64,000 nt of DNA, taken from Acytostelium subglobosum LB1 (lineage: Eukaryota; Evosea; Eumycetozoa; Acytosteliales; Acytosteliaceae). This document shows positions 43,088 to 54,787 of this stretch, in pieces. Made by a program: the position numbers and the translations under genes. The notes under the pieces are model-generated. The model had not been told where the DNA came from, made no database searches, and was given only the letters and a program-made list of their open reading frames with translations. Positions within the stretch are counted from its first letter, which is position 1, and the number at the start of each line of letters is the position of its first letter. Location: contig NW_012236531.1 of NCBI RefSeq assembly GCF_000787575.1, forward strand, positions 1,635,396 to 1,699,395, given 5' to 3'.

Positions 43088-43808
43088 TTATTTCTTGGTG
43101 GACTTGCCCTTCTTTAATCTGTTCTTCTTCTCCTTTCTCTGCTTTCTGGAGGTCTGTGGTCTGGTGTAGAGACCAGCCTAAATGATACGTGAGATTGAGT
43201 GAGAGTGAATATGTTAGTATCTTGTGATTGCTATGATGCCTGTTGTGTCTGCCCACCACAGCCCAGTTGCTGATGCCTCGTCAAATGATGAGATTCGCTA
43301 AGGCCTGTGATGATGCTGTGATGTGGGGCTTGCTGTGGGAGTGTTGCTATACATACTCTGGCCAGACGGTACTTTGGCTCGTACTTCTTGGCGAGCTCCT
43401 GGTTGTCGTAGATCAGACCGAAGCCAGTGGAGTGACCACCACCAAAGTCAGTCTTCATTCCAAAGACGTAGACGGTCTTGGAGTCAGCGACCTTGTGGAT
43501 CTTGGAGACGGCGGCAATGAGGTCGTTCTTGGAGACGTTAGCCTTTCCAGGGTGAACAACATCGACAACCTATTCGAAATATCCCAAATATATGTTAGAG
43601 TCTTGTTCTTTCTGTATCATATGTGACCTGTTTGTCTATCTATCTATCTATCTGTATGTCGCTCTCTCGCTCATTCCCTTCATATGTTGTGTATCTTCTT
43701 CTCGTTCGTCTTGTGTCTGTGATTGATACCTACGAATTGCTTTCTTGAGAGGAGACGGTTGGACATCACTTTTCTGGTGCGAACTACAACAGCTGATTTA
43801 TCTGCCAT
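43088..43808 (-). CDS. rps24: 40S ribosomal protein S24 (eS24), 3 exons
   Basis: Exons 43808-43734, 43569-43357 and 43177-43088 give 125 residues, close to the usual 130. The sequence follows eS24 end to end: VVVRTRKVMSNRLLSRKQF, then VVDVVHPGKANVSKNDL, then VFGMKTDFGGGHSTGFGLIY, then KKYEPKYRLARAGLYTR and a Lys/Arg tail with TSRKQRKEKKNR. It is a structural protein of the small ribosomal subunit needed for pre-rRNA processing. Both introns are phase 0. It converges on the RasGEF gene with about 255 bases between stop codons. Confidence 0.96.
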
Positions 43809-44375
43809 GATTGTACTGTGGAGTAATGAATGGAAGTATAAATGTCAGCCTATGTGTTTGAATGAATGAATGTTTCATCTGTATCCATGTAATCTTCGCC
43901 TGTCTCGATCGATCCTTTATGCACATCGCATCATATCATCAATCCAATGACCATCGACATCTCTCTGTCATCTATAGAATCCAACGATCCGTCATCATCA
44001 TGTATCTGTCTACATACTGATAGGAGGCCTGCGTGGTAAAAGGGATTGAAGGATACCGCTCAACACGCTTTCATAACAAGCGAGTAAGTCCTCCAAACCC
44101 ACACTGTCACCACTTTGCTCAGAGTATTGTTTTTTTTTAATTTTTATTTGATTAATCAATGATCAAAATAACGTTACTGCGTCGATCATTGTATTGATGG
44201 TCAAAGGACAAGGCAAGGGCGAGGGTACAACAAAGGAAGGAGGGTTTGTTATTAATACCCTTTATTGGAGAAGGAGGAGTAGGAGAGGTGAAGTAATTGA
44301 TTGATTGAATAGCTGGCTGATCATCCATACGACGTCTGAGGTTGTAGTGATCAGTTCTCGAGTCAATCATAATGA
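43809..44375. other. Intergenic region between rps24 and csn8
   Basis: Upstream of rps24, downstream of csn8, both minus. It has CATC-rich DNA, a fold-prone plus-strand stretch at 44023-44094 and a T9 run at 44130-44138. Nothing else is supported. Confidence 0.45.
44023..44094 (+). ncRNA. Candidate structured RNA, unknown family
   Basis: The ends pair as GGAGG (44023-44027) with CCTCC (44090-44094). Inside, GGTA (44035-44038) pairs with TACC (44054-44057), and CGCTT (44066-44070) pairs with AAGCG (44078-44082) around a 7-base loop. The shape is a three-way junction like part of a tRNA, but there is no T-arm or clear box B. A T9 run follows 36 bases on. This is weak evidence. Confidence 0.2.
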
Positions 44376-45200
44376 TCACTTTTCTAAAGATAATACAAAG
44401 TCGGCCAGAGAGTGAATGAGGTTGTTACCAGACTTGACATGGCTATCCTTGGCCTTGATTGGAACTGGCTGCAGTGAGTTTCCGTCTCTTGTCCATCCCT
44501 GTGATTCAGTGTCTTTGTTGTTGTGATTGATTGTAATGAATGAGTTTGAGTGAACGGAAGGACAAAGGACAATTGCATTACTTACATTTGAGTACATGAT
44601 CTGTTGGAATACCCAAATAGACACTGCAGTCATTGACAGAGATGTTGGAGTATGAGTTGGAAATCAGTTCGAAAGTGCGATATTGGAAGGTCTCTTTGAG
44701 GTGAATGATGAATGGTGCCAAGTCTGTGCCATAGTTGCCAGTCAGTGATTTGTAGATCATTGGATAGTTGAGCTGCGCAATGTGTTTGGTCAATGACCAG
44801 ATGGGCTTCAAGTGAGCATCTGCAGCCTTTAGCTCTGATGGTATTCTGTTCCACAGCAAACGTGCATTCTTTCTGTTGAGTGTATATAGTGTAGTTGATA
44901 ATTGTGTCATTAGTGGCTATGTTATCATTCATTCATTCTGATGATGACACATACATATCATTTTGAATCAACAATGACAATATATATACTGGGTAGTACT
45001 TTCTTGTCTGTTCCTCTGACTATTTGTGATAATGATCATTGAATGATTGATGTTAGATGTCTGATATGATTGATGAGTGAATGATGTTGAGACCATGCAT
45101 CACCCAAACATACCTTGAGTTCGATGTCTTGACAAAAGGCAATGATATGAGCAAAGTCCTTTGTCTCAATAAATCTCTGGATCTCTGGGAATGCGCTCAT
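44376..45200 (-). CDS. csn8: COP9 signalosome subunit 8, 3 exons
   Basis: Exons 45200-45114, 44916-44586 and 44512-44376 give 184 residues. It aligns with CSN8: KNARLLWNRIPSELKAAD (animal NARYLWKRIP), IWSLTKHIAQLNYPMIY, DCSVYLGIPTDH (animal FVGLP), ESQGW, and the final winged-helix/tail LADFVLSLEK. CSN8 is the small PCI subunit of the signalosome that removes NEDD8 from cullins. The acceptor at 44513 (AACAAAG) was chosen over the CACAG at 44503 because only it yields the YTESQGW join in frame. The N-terminal 29 residues come from exon 1, 200 bases upstream. Confidence 0.88.
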
Positions 45201-45418
45201 TCTATAAGTTGTATATGTATATGTATGTGTATTAATGATAGTAATAACAAGAAGTGTGATGGATATTAATGAAATGATCAAATGAAAGGTGAAGTTGAAT
45301 TTTTCAAGAATGAGGGCTTTGAGGCAAAAACCCACACCTTTGATTGATTGGAAAGTAATACACAGATGGATGGATGAATCATGTCCTCCAACCATCCAAA
45401 CCAACCTTAGTTAGATGT

Positions 45419-46840
45419 TTATAGAATGGAGTAGTCAGAGTCGATGGCATTTGGATCATTTGAACCATTTGTTATCATCGATGGTGGTGATTGTGGCGAA
45501 TTCGAGGCCTGTGGAGGAGGAGGAAGAGGAATTTGTTGTTGACTCTGTGATGATGATGATGCTTGAATATGTACATGGTTGGCTGGAACATCACCAAACA
45601 TTACTCTAATGGAGAAGTCTGGAGGGAATTGAGTGGCCTTGAATGCTCCATTGGTCTCGTCCAATTGATTCTTTGGCAAATCAAGACAGAATCCATTGAT
45701 GAATGATGTGTGGAAGGCGAATCTAAACGTTGGCTTGTCTAATATGGTGGAGATTATACCATTCATATCGTAGACCTTTACAAGGATGTCACCACTGATC
45801 ACAATGTTGTTCAGACTGATGAATGCTGCTGGGTTGGCCTGTGGTGTGTATGTGGGGATCTGCTCGGGTGGCATTGTCCTGTTGGAGAACAGGAGCACGG
45901 GGCTCAATGGCATATTTACAGAGTAGACCTCTAACACTGGCTTCCAACCTTTGGCAGAGTTTGGAATCGGCTTCATCACGAGAGCGTTCATCGTCATCAC
46001 TTTGGGCGTCTGTGCCAGTGATATGTCCACCTGTCTTGTCGACAATCTGTTGACATACTCGACATATCTTAGCTGTGATGGCACAGTGATGCCCTCACCA
46101 ATGGATGATCTTTGTTTGGCAAACAAGTTGATCGCTGCATCCAACTGTCCCTCATACATTATAGTTGATACAAGGTATGAACATATCAATGTTCCTGTTC
46201 TTCCTCTTCCAGCCTATGTCGTACCATGTAATGTTAGAGAGTGATGGAGATGATATATTCAAGTTCTCGAGGAAACATACTGCACAATGAATGGCAATGA
46301 CATTGCCTGGATCTTGGGAAAGCCATTGATGAATTATTTGGACTGCATAGAGGAGCAGGCCAACACTGGGAGAGTGATGATCGAACCAACCAAGGTGTTG
46401 GACTCTGTTGTCAAAGTAGGCATGATCGTATGCCTTCTCAGTGAGATTAAGTATCAAGTATTTCTCTGGATGATATGTGTCAAGGAATCTCTTGACCTCA
46501 TCTCTTGGATTACGCCAACTTGATTCCAAAGAATCTGATGTTGGATATCCCATTGCTAAATAGATTGATAGATAGTGATCATTCAATCAATCAATCCAAT
46601 GTATGTAAGTAAGTATTGTTGTCATTATAACTTGTGTCCACACAATGCATGCATACCGATGATCCTTGTTGTAATGTAGGTAAGATCAAGATTGAATTGA
46701 TCATTTATGAATCTATTCTTATCCTTTGATACAGCAGTTCTCAACTTTAGTACAACACTGTTGACAGATCTGTTGATCTCCCTCTCCAAGAAGTTGCCAA
46801 AGCCATTAGTTGTATCATTCAATGTATCAAAAAGACTCAT
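45419..46840 (-). CDS. PTEN-family phosphatase with C2 domain, 3 exons
   Basis: Exons 46840-46657, 46555-46281 and 46213-45419 give 417 residues. KLRTAVSKDKNRFINDQFNLDLTYITTRII is the PTEN/TPTE phosphatase start. NLTEKAYDHAYFDNRV is typical of the PTEN fold. The P-loop, split by intron 2, reads HCAAGRGRTG with catalytic Cys152. A C2-like domain follows (VLEVYSVNMPLSPVLLF, then NIVISGDILVKVYD, then FRFAFHTSFI), then a Ser/Gln/Pro tail. PTEN has HCKAGKGRTG; here the two lysines that favour PIP3 are Ala and Arg, as in divergent relatives such as CnrN-type proteins. It is probably a lipid phosphatase, but specificity is uncertain. No C-terminal PDZ ligand is evident. Confidence 0.92.
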
Positions 46841-47524
46841 TATCTATCTAATTTGTTGTTGATTATAAGTGATATTTATCTTTATCTCTATCTTAATCTT
46901 AATAATTATTAATACTACTACTACTGTCTATCTTATCTTCATTGTGTAATTAACAATGTTTGGTGCCATGCTGGTTGTTCAAGCGGGCGTGAAGAACCAG
47001 GACAAAGAATAGATGCGTGACACTCCAGTCTTTGAGAACAAAACACATACACACACACACACACACACACATACACACTTCTAATCCAACACAAAACAAA
47101 CAAGTGAGTGAGGGCAAAAGCTTATGATCCTTGAACGACGCCTTTGCAAACAAACTGACAAGCAAGACTATCTTGTCTTTTGAAACAAGTGAGTGATTCC
47201 GATGATGATTGGTTTAACCAAACATACATGCAATGCCAATACATTTATTTCTTTCTTTGCGCACTTATAAATATAAATAATATATATTACAATATTTCTT
47301 GATCATATATCAATAACAATTAATTATTATCAACATAATAAATATTATTGTAATACATATATTATATATATATTATATTGTAGTATTACTAATAATTATT
47401 ATTAATATTATTAGTTAGATATTTTATTATTATTATTATTAATTATAAATATTTCTATATATATATAAAACACTTGTAATATCATATATTAAATATATTG
47501 ACCGAACGGTCTTATTGATTGAGA
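46841..47524. other. Divergent promoter region
   Basis: Between the PTEN-family gene (-) and the AT-hook gene (+). A G/C-richer middle has a (CA)n run at 47050-47078. The right 250 bases are almost pure A/T with TATATA runs, as usual before a plus-strand start in this genome. No gene is seen. Confidence 0.5.
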
Positions 47525-48766
47525 ATGAAGATTAGACAACATAACTATAGTAATAGTCTTGATTTCTATTATTATCATCAAGAGTTTGAGAAGCAAAGTA
47601 AACAGTCTTTACCATATGAGGTGCCTGCAGATCAACCAGGTGTCTTGTCAGAGTATCTCTCTTCTAAACCATCATCATCATCATCTTCATCATCATCATC
47701 AACAACAACAACAACGACATCTCAAAAGAACAAACAAGATGTTCGTAAAGATAAACATAACAACAACAATATCAACAATAACAACAACAATAACAATAGC
47801 AAGAAGGATAAAGATAAACAACAAGATAGCAACAACAACAACAACAAACAAACACATGTAATAACAACAAATGGACGAAGAGCATCTCTATCGTCTTCAG
47901 CACAGAACACTCCAATTTTGAAAGCCAGTGGCATGGTAACATTGTCTCCAATGTTCCTGAGTCACGAGGCTCAAACACTGTTGGCTCCACCGCTTATACG
48001 TCAACCAGCTGCTCGTCGTGGACCTGGCCGCCCAAAGAAAGCAGATATCGAACATCAAAGACTGTACGATCTACAGCAAGAACTCATTGAGGAGGCCGAG
48101 TCCGTGGGCAGCGAGTTACTCTTGGGCAGATTCCCAGAGTTGGAAGACTTGCTTGCATTGAATAGCGCTAGGAAGAGAAAGCGCATCAAGAAGGACAACA
48201 ATGACAATATGAACGACGGCGAAGAAGACGATGAGGACGAGGACGATGATGAAGAGAGCGAAGACGATAGTGATAGTGGCTCGGTTGATTCAATGCCCAT
48301 TGTCAAGAGGTATTCATTTAACAGTATCTCTGAAGATGAATCATTTGACAACGACGATCTGGTCTCGTCCGAGATGGAGAGTGATCCTGACGATTACGAC
48401 TATCACGAGCCCACAAAGAAGAGAAAGAGAGGTGCGCCCGCTCCAAAGTCGTCCAATGCACAAACATCAAACAGCAGCAATGGAAAGTCGCCAATACTGA
48501 TGGCAACCAATGGTGGTGCATCACAAAGCAATGCAGCAATGAGTGTGAAGACCAGGGCGGCAGCAGCGGCAGCAACCTCCTCCACCACCGAGTCACTGGG
48601 CACGCCATCAACACCCACCCCTGCAGCAGCTACAGCAAAGCCGACAGCAACCTCCCCTTCTGCCTCCGCTACACAAACTTCACCTTCAGGTGGTCCAACA
48701 CCGCAAAAGAGAGGACCTGGACGACCTAGAAAGCACCCAAGGTCAGAGGAAGAGGTGGCCAAATAA
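47525..48766 (+). CDS. AT-hook protein, acidic and Asn/Ser-rich
   Basis: A single exon of 413 residues from ATG 47525 (a TTG two codons upstream is in frame but unlikely). Two AT-hooks are visible: RRGPGRPKK near residue 168 and KRGPGRPRKHP near the C-terminus. Between them are a long acidic run of Asp/Glu, basic clusters (ARKRKRIKK and KKRKRG) that suit nuclear import, and an Ala/Thr/Pro-rich segment. The N-terminal half has poly-Ser, poly-Thr and poly-Asn. It is most likely a chromatin-associated DNA-binding protein. There is no other domain, so the exact role is unknown. Confidence 0.85.
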   Translation: MKIRQHNYSNSLDFYYYHQEFEKQSKQSLPYEVPADQPGVLSEYLSSKPSSSSSSSSSSTTTTTTSQKNKQDVRKDKHNNNNINNNNNNNNSKKDKDKQQDSNNNNNKQTHVITTNGRRASLSSSAQNTPILKASGMVTLSPMFLSHEAQTLLAPPLIRQPAARRGPGRPKKADIEHQRLYDLQQELIEEAESVGSELLLGRFPELEDLLALNSARKRKRIKKDNNDNMNDGEEDDEDEDDDEESEDDSDSGSVDSMPIVKRYSFNSISEDESFDNDDLVSSEMESDPDDYDYHEPTKKRKRGAPAPKSSNAQTSNSSNGKSPILMATNGGASQSNAAMSVKTRAAAAAATSSTTESLGTPSTPTPAAATAKPTATSPSASATQTSPSGGPTPQKRGPGRPRKHPRSEEEVAK

Positions 48767-49497
48767 ACGCTGCCTGTGCCAACCACACAGTCGTCAACTT
48801 CATTCACTTCATTCATTGGCATGTCAAAGCTTCGGACTGACTGACTGATAGTGATCCGACCCGACTGTTCACACATGTAGGACCGTCCTTCAGTCGGTAG
48901 AGTTGGTAGTTGCAAATGCAAACGGACAACTATCCAATTGACTGTCTAGCGACAACACGATGTAAGGACTAGATGCAAACGTAATGCAAATGAGGAGACA
49001 TGGTCCAACTTTGGATACGAGTCCACCTCGTACATTTCCTGATGCGGTCCGAGCGTGAGGCCTCATCTTGACTTTATTCATGTAACAGGCCCCCATTAGC
49101 TGATGATCAACGCCAATCAATCTTTGCTCTGAATGGTGTGGTGGGGTGATCAGTCTGTGAGAAAGTGTGATCAGGCGTGTGTTATTTGATGAGACTCTTG
49201 GATTGGGCTGGGCTGGGCAGCACTCTCTGGATTTTCCAAATAGCTATTGCGATCCGGATCAAACAGAGAGAGCCCAACAAAGACTGGTATGGTTGTGGGT
49301 ATACATACATATGATCAAAGCGTCACTGCCATTGGGCAGTCACTACATGACCTTTCGAGATCAATCCTTAATCATCATCATCAATATCATCTTCTCGACT
49401 TCCTTCTCTCTATCCCCTTCACTCTCTAATTCAAACAAAACACAGACATAGACATTATTTATATATCTTTAAATATAGATTTATAAACTTATTCATC
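48767..49497. other. Intergenic region
   Basis: Between the AT-hook gene and the frizzled-like receptor gene, both plus. It is relatively G/C-rich until about 49360, then CAT/TCC-rich and finally an A/T block with TATATC before the ATG at 49498. No gene or RNA is recognised. Confidence 0.5.
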
Positions 49498-51683
49498 ATG
49501 TCGCTTCACACATACATGGTGATGGTGATCACCTTGTTGTTGCTTTATTGTGCCAACAATGTACTTGTCCTAGGAAAGCAACAGCCGATATACTTCAACT
49601 TTGATACAAATGCCAGATGTGAACCATGGGTCGAACACTCCTTTTGTACAGGGTTAATCAAGAATCCAGGTATGTTTGATTGATTAGATGAGTGATTGAT
49701 CAATCCTAATTTGGAAGTATATAAGTCAACTAATCAATCACCCATCATACATACTCTACCACTTCCTTAGACTCAATCTTTGTATCATCGATGAGAACAC
49801 AGGCTGATATGGCTGCCAATGCAACAATGGCAGAGAATCTCTACAAATCACTATCGACAAACTGTACATCAAACGAATTCAATCGAATATTCTTCTGTAA
49901 TGCTGTATGTACACTCTCTACCTCATGTCCGGAACTATCCCAATCACTAACCTACTCACTCAATCAACTCAATCCATCCCAAGATCTTCACTGAATGTAT
50001 AAACATCACCCTAACAAACAATGGCGTTACCAATACTTATGCACTTGGAGTGCCACCTTGCCAGTTGAACTGCGAAGACACAACGACGAGCTGTATGCAG
50101 GGCTTCACAACTCCAGAGCTTAACTGCACTGCCCAGGAGGGTAGCATCTACAACTACCCACCAATGGTAAACATATACAACCTCACGGACTATGGCGGCC
50201 AGCCCGGCCACGCCGTCCAATGTTCCAACACGTCACAGATTCAAACCAATGGCACTGCGCCACCCATCAGACCATCGTGCAACTCGCCACTGGTCTACCA
50301 TCCCACCAACGACTACGCTGGCGATGTGGATCGTGGCTTCTATCTTATCAACGGAACAGACTGCGCACTACCATGCCCGGCTCCACTATTTAGCAAGCGA
50401 GAATGGGACAACTTGATGCTGATGGTGTCAATCGTCTCGCCCATATCATTCTGTTGCGTGGCCGTCAACTTAATCACCTACTTGGTCATCAACAGAAAGT
50501 ATGATCGATATGCCATTGGCATCAGCTTCCTGTCGTTCTCTACACTTCTGATGAACATGTCCGACTTCTTCTACATTCACGAGGGATGGAAGGCGAGTTG
50601 TCCCGAGCCAGGACGTTACGCTCGACAAGACAGTCCATCCTGTGCCGCAGCCGGCTTTATCTTCCAATATGGTGCCATCTCTGCAATCCTCTGGTGGACA
50701 TCAATCACTTTTGACCTCTGGTTAAATGTTAGAAAGAGTATGTATGATTGATGGAGCGAGTGGAGTGCAAGTTGGACTAACCATACACAACATCAATCAT
50801 CAGTCAAGATGGCCAAGAACTATGTTAAACATTATCTGATCACAATCAATGTAGTGGCCATTAGTTTATCAATTGCGCCTCTGTTTGCCAAACAATATGG
50901 ATACACGATTGGAGGCATTGGATGTTGGATAATGGATAATAGTTGGCTAAATGGAACCTTCTGGATACCACTTGGTACCTGTCTATTCATTGGAGCAACA
51001 TTCATCTTCCTAATCATTTATGAAGTTTACAAAGTATGTTGCCAGGTTGGCCCCGCTGAGCAAAAGGCAAGGCACTAACCAACATCCAATCATATTAGGT
51101 TGTAACTGCCGTTTCCGACATCAATGGCAGGAGTACAAAGATGCGCCTGGTCCGATTCAATCTTCGACCATTCTTGATCATCGTGTTCTTGTTTGGCGAG
51201 TTCATCTATCTGTTTGGATATCACTTCTATATACAGAGCCAGACTGATTACTACACACAGAGGCTCAAGGACTTTGTCATGTGCATCATGCTGAACAAAA
51301 GTCCATCGTGCAGTGCCGAGGGCGCGCTGCCCTACAAGTCCAACTTCACCACCCTATTCCTGATGCGCATCTATGGCATTGAACTGATGATCTTTTACGG
51401 CTTCACCCAAAAGACCAAGCGCATATGGCTACGCTCGCCATTGTTAAAGCGTTTCAGGAGCTTCCTGGGCATCAGCTCGGTGAGCGTCACCCCGCCCAAC
51501 CAAGGCACGATCAACAGTTCCAGTCGACATCTCAGGACAAAGAATATGGACGACGAGGACGAAGACGAGATAGAGTACGAAGAGGAGCAGGCAGAGATGG
51601 AGAAGCAAGGTGATGATGTCCGCAGCCACGACGACAAGGATGGAGGCGACATCAACAACAATAGCAACCATATCAACGAATAA
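49498..51683 (+). CDS. Frizzled/smoothened-like (Fsl) 7TM receptor, 5 exons
   Basis: Exons 49498-49669, 49771-49904, 49984-50737, 50804-51033 and 51099-51683 give 624 residues. A hydrophobic signal peptide (VMVITLLLLYCANNVLVLG) precedes a Cys-rich ectodomain with many N-glycosylation sites. The 7TM region starts LMLMVSIVSPISFCCVAVNL, followed by the dictyostelid Fsl landmarks ISAILWWTSITFDLWLNVRK (after TM3) and LIIVFLFGEFIYLFG. The tail is strongly acidic (DDEDEDEIEYEEEQ). Fsl proteins are an expanded dictyostelid receptor family related to Frizzled; ligands are mostly unknown. The second intron was inferred from the GTATGT donor at 49905 and the AAG acceptor at 49983, which restore a cysteine-rich join (FFCNAIFTECIN). 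It converges on the acyl-CoA oxidase gene with 76 bases between. Confidence 0.92.
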
Positions 51684-51759
51684 ATGATTATGATGACATT
51701 GTGTTTACTTACAAGACATGGATATGCCTGATTGATTGAGTGATCGAGTGATTGTGTGA

Positions 51760-53272
51760 TTAGCTCTTGAAGGCAGAGTGTCCAGTGATCTCTCTTCCAG
51801 CGATCAGAGCATTGATCTCGTAGGTGCCTTCGAATGTGTGAACGGCCTCCATGTCGACGAAGCTCCTGGCCACGCCATAGTCTGTGACGATTCCATTGCC
51901 TCCGACTAGCTCGCGAGCCATTGATACAACCTCGCGTCCACGTGAGGTGTTGTGTGCCTTTAGCAATCCAACCTGTCCATAGGTCAGCTGTGACTTGTCG
52001 TAGAGCTGTGATACACGCATGGTCATCATGGCCATGGCCTGGATATTGCCAAGCATTCTGACCAACTTGTCTTGAACCAGTTGGTAGCGTGCCAGTGGTG
52101 AGCCAAACTGCTTTCTCCTCTTGACATACTGTAGACAACTCTCATACGCACCAATGGCAATGCCCAGTGCGATCCAGCTCGCTATGATCCTTGTCAAGAA
52201 CAAACACTTTCCAGGGCCCGTAGCAAAGTCCTTTGCCAGCGGCAGTCTATTCGCCTCTTGCACCAAACAATCATTTAAGTAGATGTGTCCACTTGTTTGA
52301 TTGATTGATTGAGTGTTAGTATGCATCCAGGAATCATCCCATGATGGATATGATGGACATACTTTTGAACAGATCGTAGTGCTATCTTGTTCTTGATCGT
52401 TTCCACGGTCATTCCATCGGTACCTTTGTCAATGATGAATCCATGTATCTGATTGTTGTCAACATTCCTCGCCCAGATGATGTTGACATCGGCCATCGGT
52501 GCACTACCAATCCATCTCTTCTCACCATTCAACAACCATGCTCCATTGGACAACTGTCTGGCCTGACAGAAGAGTCCGGCAGCATCACTGCCAGCCATTG
52601 GCTCGGTCAATGAGAAACAACCAATCAAGTTCATTGCGGCCATACCCGGTAAGTATCTTTGCTTCTGTTCCTCCGAGCCACAGACCGATATCGGCAGCAT
52701 TGCAATCGTCTGAAGTATACTAAAGAACACAGCAATATCAGTACTAGCTTTGGCCAACTCCATTGATATCAATCCACTTGACACAGCGTCCAATCCCTTG
52801 ACATTTGTTTGATTGATTGATTGATTGATCGATTGAGTTAGCGAGGGCGTTGCAATGATTGATTGATCGAATATGTGACACTCATTAACATACAGGACAT
52901 CCATATCCCTTGATGCTTGAGCCTGCCCAGTTCAGTTTAGCCAGCAAGGGGATGACATGCATTGGGAACTCTGCTTTCTCATAGTATTCATTGACCTTTG
53001 CGTGGAGTGAAGTAAGTTAGTAAGTGATGTTCATGATGTTGTTGATGTTGTAGGATGTAACGTACAATTGGTAATAGATGATCTCTGGCGAATGTCTTTG
53101 CTTGTTCCCTTGTTTGGCGTTGTGAATCATTGAGCAAATCATCAAGATGATAATAATCGAATGCTGATGACACATCTGCCTTATGTTGCTGTGCGCCACC
53201 TGATACCAAATGACTGGCAATAACAGATATTCTGTCCAAGTGTTGTTGTTGTTGTTGCTCTTCACTCATCAT
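51760..53272 (-). CDS. ACX4-like acyl-CoA oxidase/dehydrogenase, 4 exons
   Basis: Exons 53272-53066, 52995-52894, 52796-52363 and 52291-51760 give 424 residues. It follows plant peroxisomal ACX4 and the related glutaryl-CoA dehydrogenase clade: [40 protein letters not shown] (acyl-CoA/FAD binding), [20 protein letters not shown] and the FAD-tail motif [18 protein letters not shown]. The catalytic Glu is expected in the TFEGTYEIN region. The C-terminus ends SAFKS, so there is no PTS1. Residues 14-22 read RISVIASHL, which fits the PTS2 consensus. Peroxisomal short-chain acyl-CoA oxidation is therefore the best reading. It is divergent from rrp8 with 188 bases between start codons, a likely shared promoter. 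Confidence 0.9.
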
Positions 53273-53460
53273 CCCTTCAACCCTATCTCTATCTTCTTGA
53301 CTAACTTCAAATTAAAGGTATCCTCTCAACAAAAACCTTCAAAACCCTCAAAATTGTCATGTTTTGTTTGAAATTGATAACATTCTACGACTCGTTCGTT
53401 TATTAGTTTGATTGAATCGTTGTGGATAGAGAGTGATACAGATAATATAGATAGACAACA

Positions 53461-54712
53461 ATGGATAGGAGGAAGAATACAAGGAAACAACCAAGATATA
53501 ATGTATATATGGATAAGAAACAACAACAACAGCAACAACATGTTGTTGGAAAGTCATCGAATGGTACACCAAAAGAGACATTATTAGAGAGTTATGAGAG
53601 AAAGAAGCAACAACAGCTATTACAACAAGAGATACAAAAGAAACAACAAGAGAAGATTCAACAGGATGACAAAGTGAAGAAGAATCTTTGGGTATGTCTT
53701 GCTCTCATTCATACATTCGTTCATTCAATCGCTCATTCGCTCACTCAATCTCATTCAATCAATCTTTAGAATCCCAAACCATTTGGCGATGTATCAAAGC
53801 CAGCAACAATAACAACTACAACTACTTCCACTACAGAGGGTGATAGCAATGATAACGATAACAACGACAATGACAATGGCGGCATGACAGAGGCTCAACA
53901 AAAGATGAACCAGAAACTGAAAGGTAGTAGATTCAGATGGCTCAACGAGATGTTATATACCAACGATAGTGAGAAGGTGTTTACAGAGTTTAAGAATGAT
54001 CCGTCACTGTTTGAACAGGTATGCCCTTATCCACATGGAACTATCCCATGCCCCGCCACACCCAAGCCAGCCCTAACCCATCCAATCACATAGTATCATG
54101 ATGGCTTCAAGACACAAGTTGAACACTGGCCAATCAATCCATTGGACATCATTATTAACGAACTGAGTAAACAACCGGCTGGAAAGATTATTGCTGACTT
54201 TGGATGTGGCGAGGCGAGATTGGCAGAGACTCTATCAAAGAGGCATACAGTGCATTCATTCGACTTGGTTGCCAAGAATGAAAGAGTTGTGGCATGCGAC
54301 GTTGCCAACGTACCACTGGCAAACAACACCGTGGACATTGTTGTATTCTGTCTTTCACTGATGGGCACCAACTTCTTGGACTTTGTCGTTGAGGCCAATC
54401 GCGTTCTAAAGGTCAATGGTGTCATGGTCATTGCCGAGATTGAATCACGTCTTGCCGACAAGAGTGTATTCATCAAGGAGATCAGCAACCTCCAATTCAA
54501 ACTACTCAACCAGGTATGTTGGTGCACCATCCATCATGTATGGAACCATCCCACTCATCATTCAAACCAATCCATAATAGAATACCAAGAATAAGTACTT
54601 CTTCTTATTCAAGTTCCAGAAGCTAAAGTCAGTGGACAAGCGAATGTACGAGAAGACCAAGTCAACGGACAACACAGACATCCTCAAGCCATGTCTTTAT
54701 AAAAAGAGATAA
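53461..54712 (+). CDS. rrp8: RRP8-type rRNA methyltransferase, 4 exons
   Basis: Exons 53461-53691, 53770-54018, 54094-54513 and 54581-54712 give 343 residues; all introns are phase 0. The N-terminal third is Gln/Lys-rich, then Asp/Asn-rich. The catalytic part matches RRP8/nucleomethylin: FRWLNEMLYT, YHDGFKTQVEHWPINPLD, then IADFGCGEARLAETL (SAM motif I), SFDLVAKNERVVACDVANVPL, VVFCLSLMGTNFLDFVVEANRVLK and FFLFKFQKLK near the end. RRP8 makes m1A in large-subunit rRNA in the nucleolus. It converges on the F-box/WD40 gene with 75 bases between stop codons. Confidence 0.95.
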
Positions 54713-54787
54713 GGATAACAACACACTTTATTGACTTGACTGACAGTCTGTCTGATTGATTGAATGATCTGGATGAGGACGAGGAGA

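Noticed and set aside
44384-44578. 64-codon minus-strand frame within the last csn8 intron and exon
   Set aside because: Out of frame with the conserved LADFVLSLEK end of CSN8.
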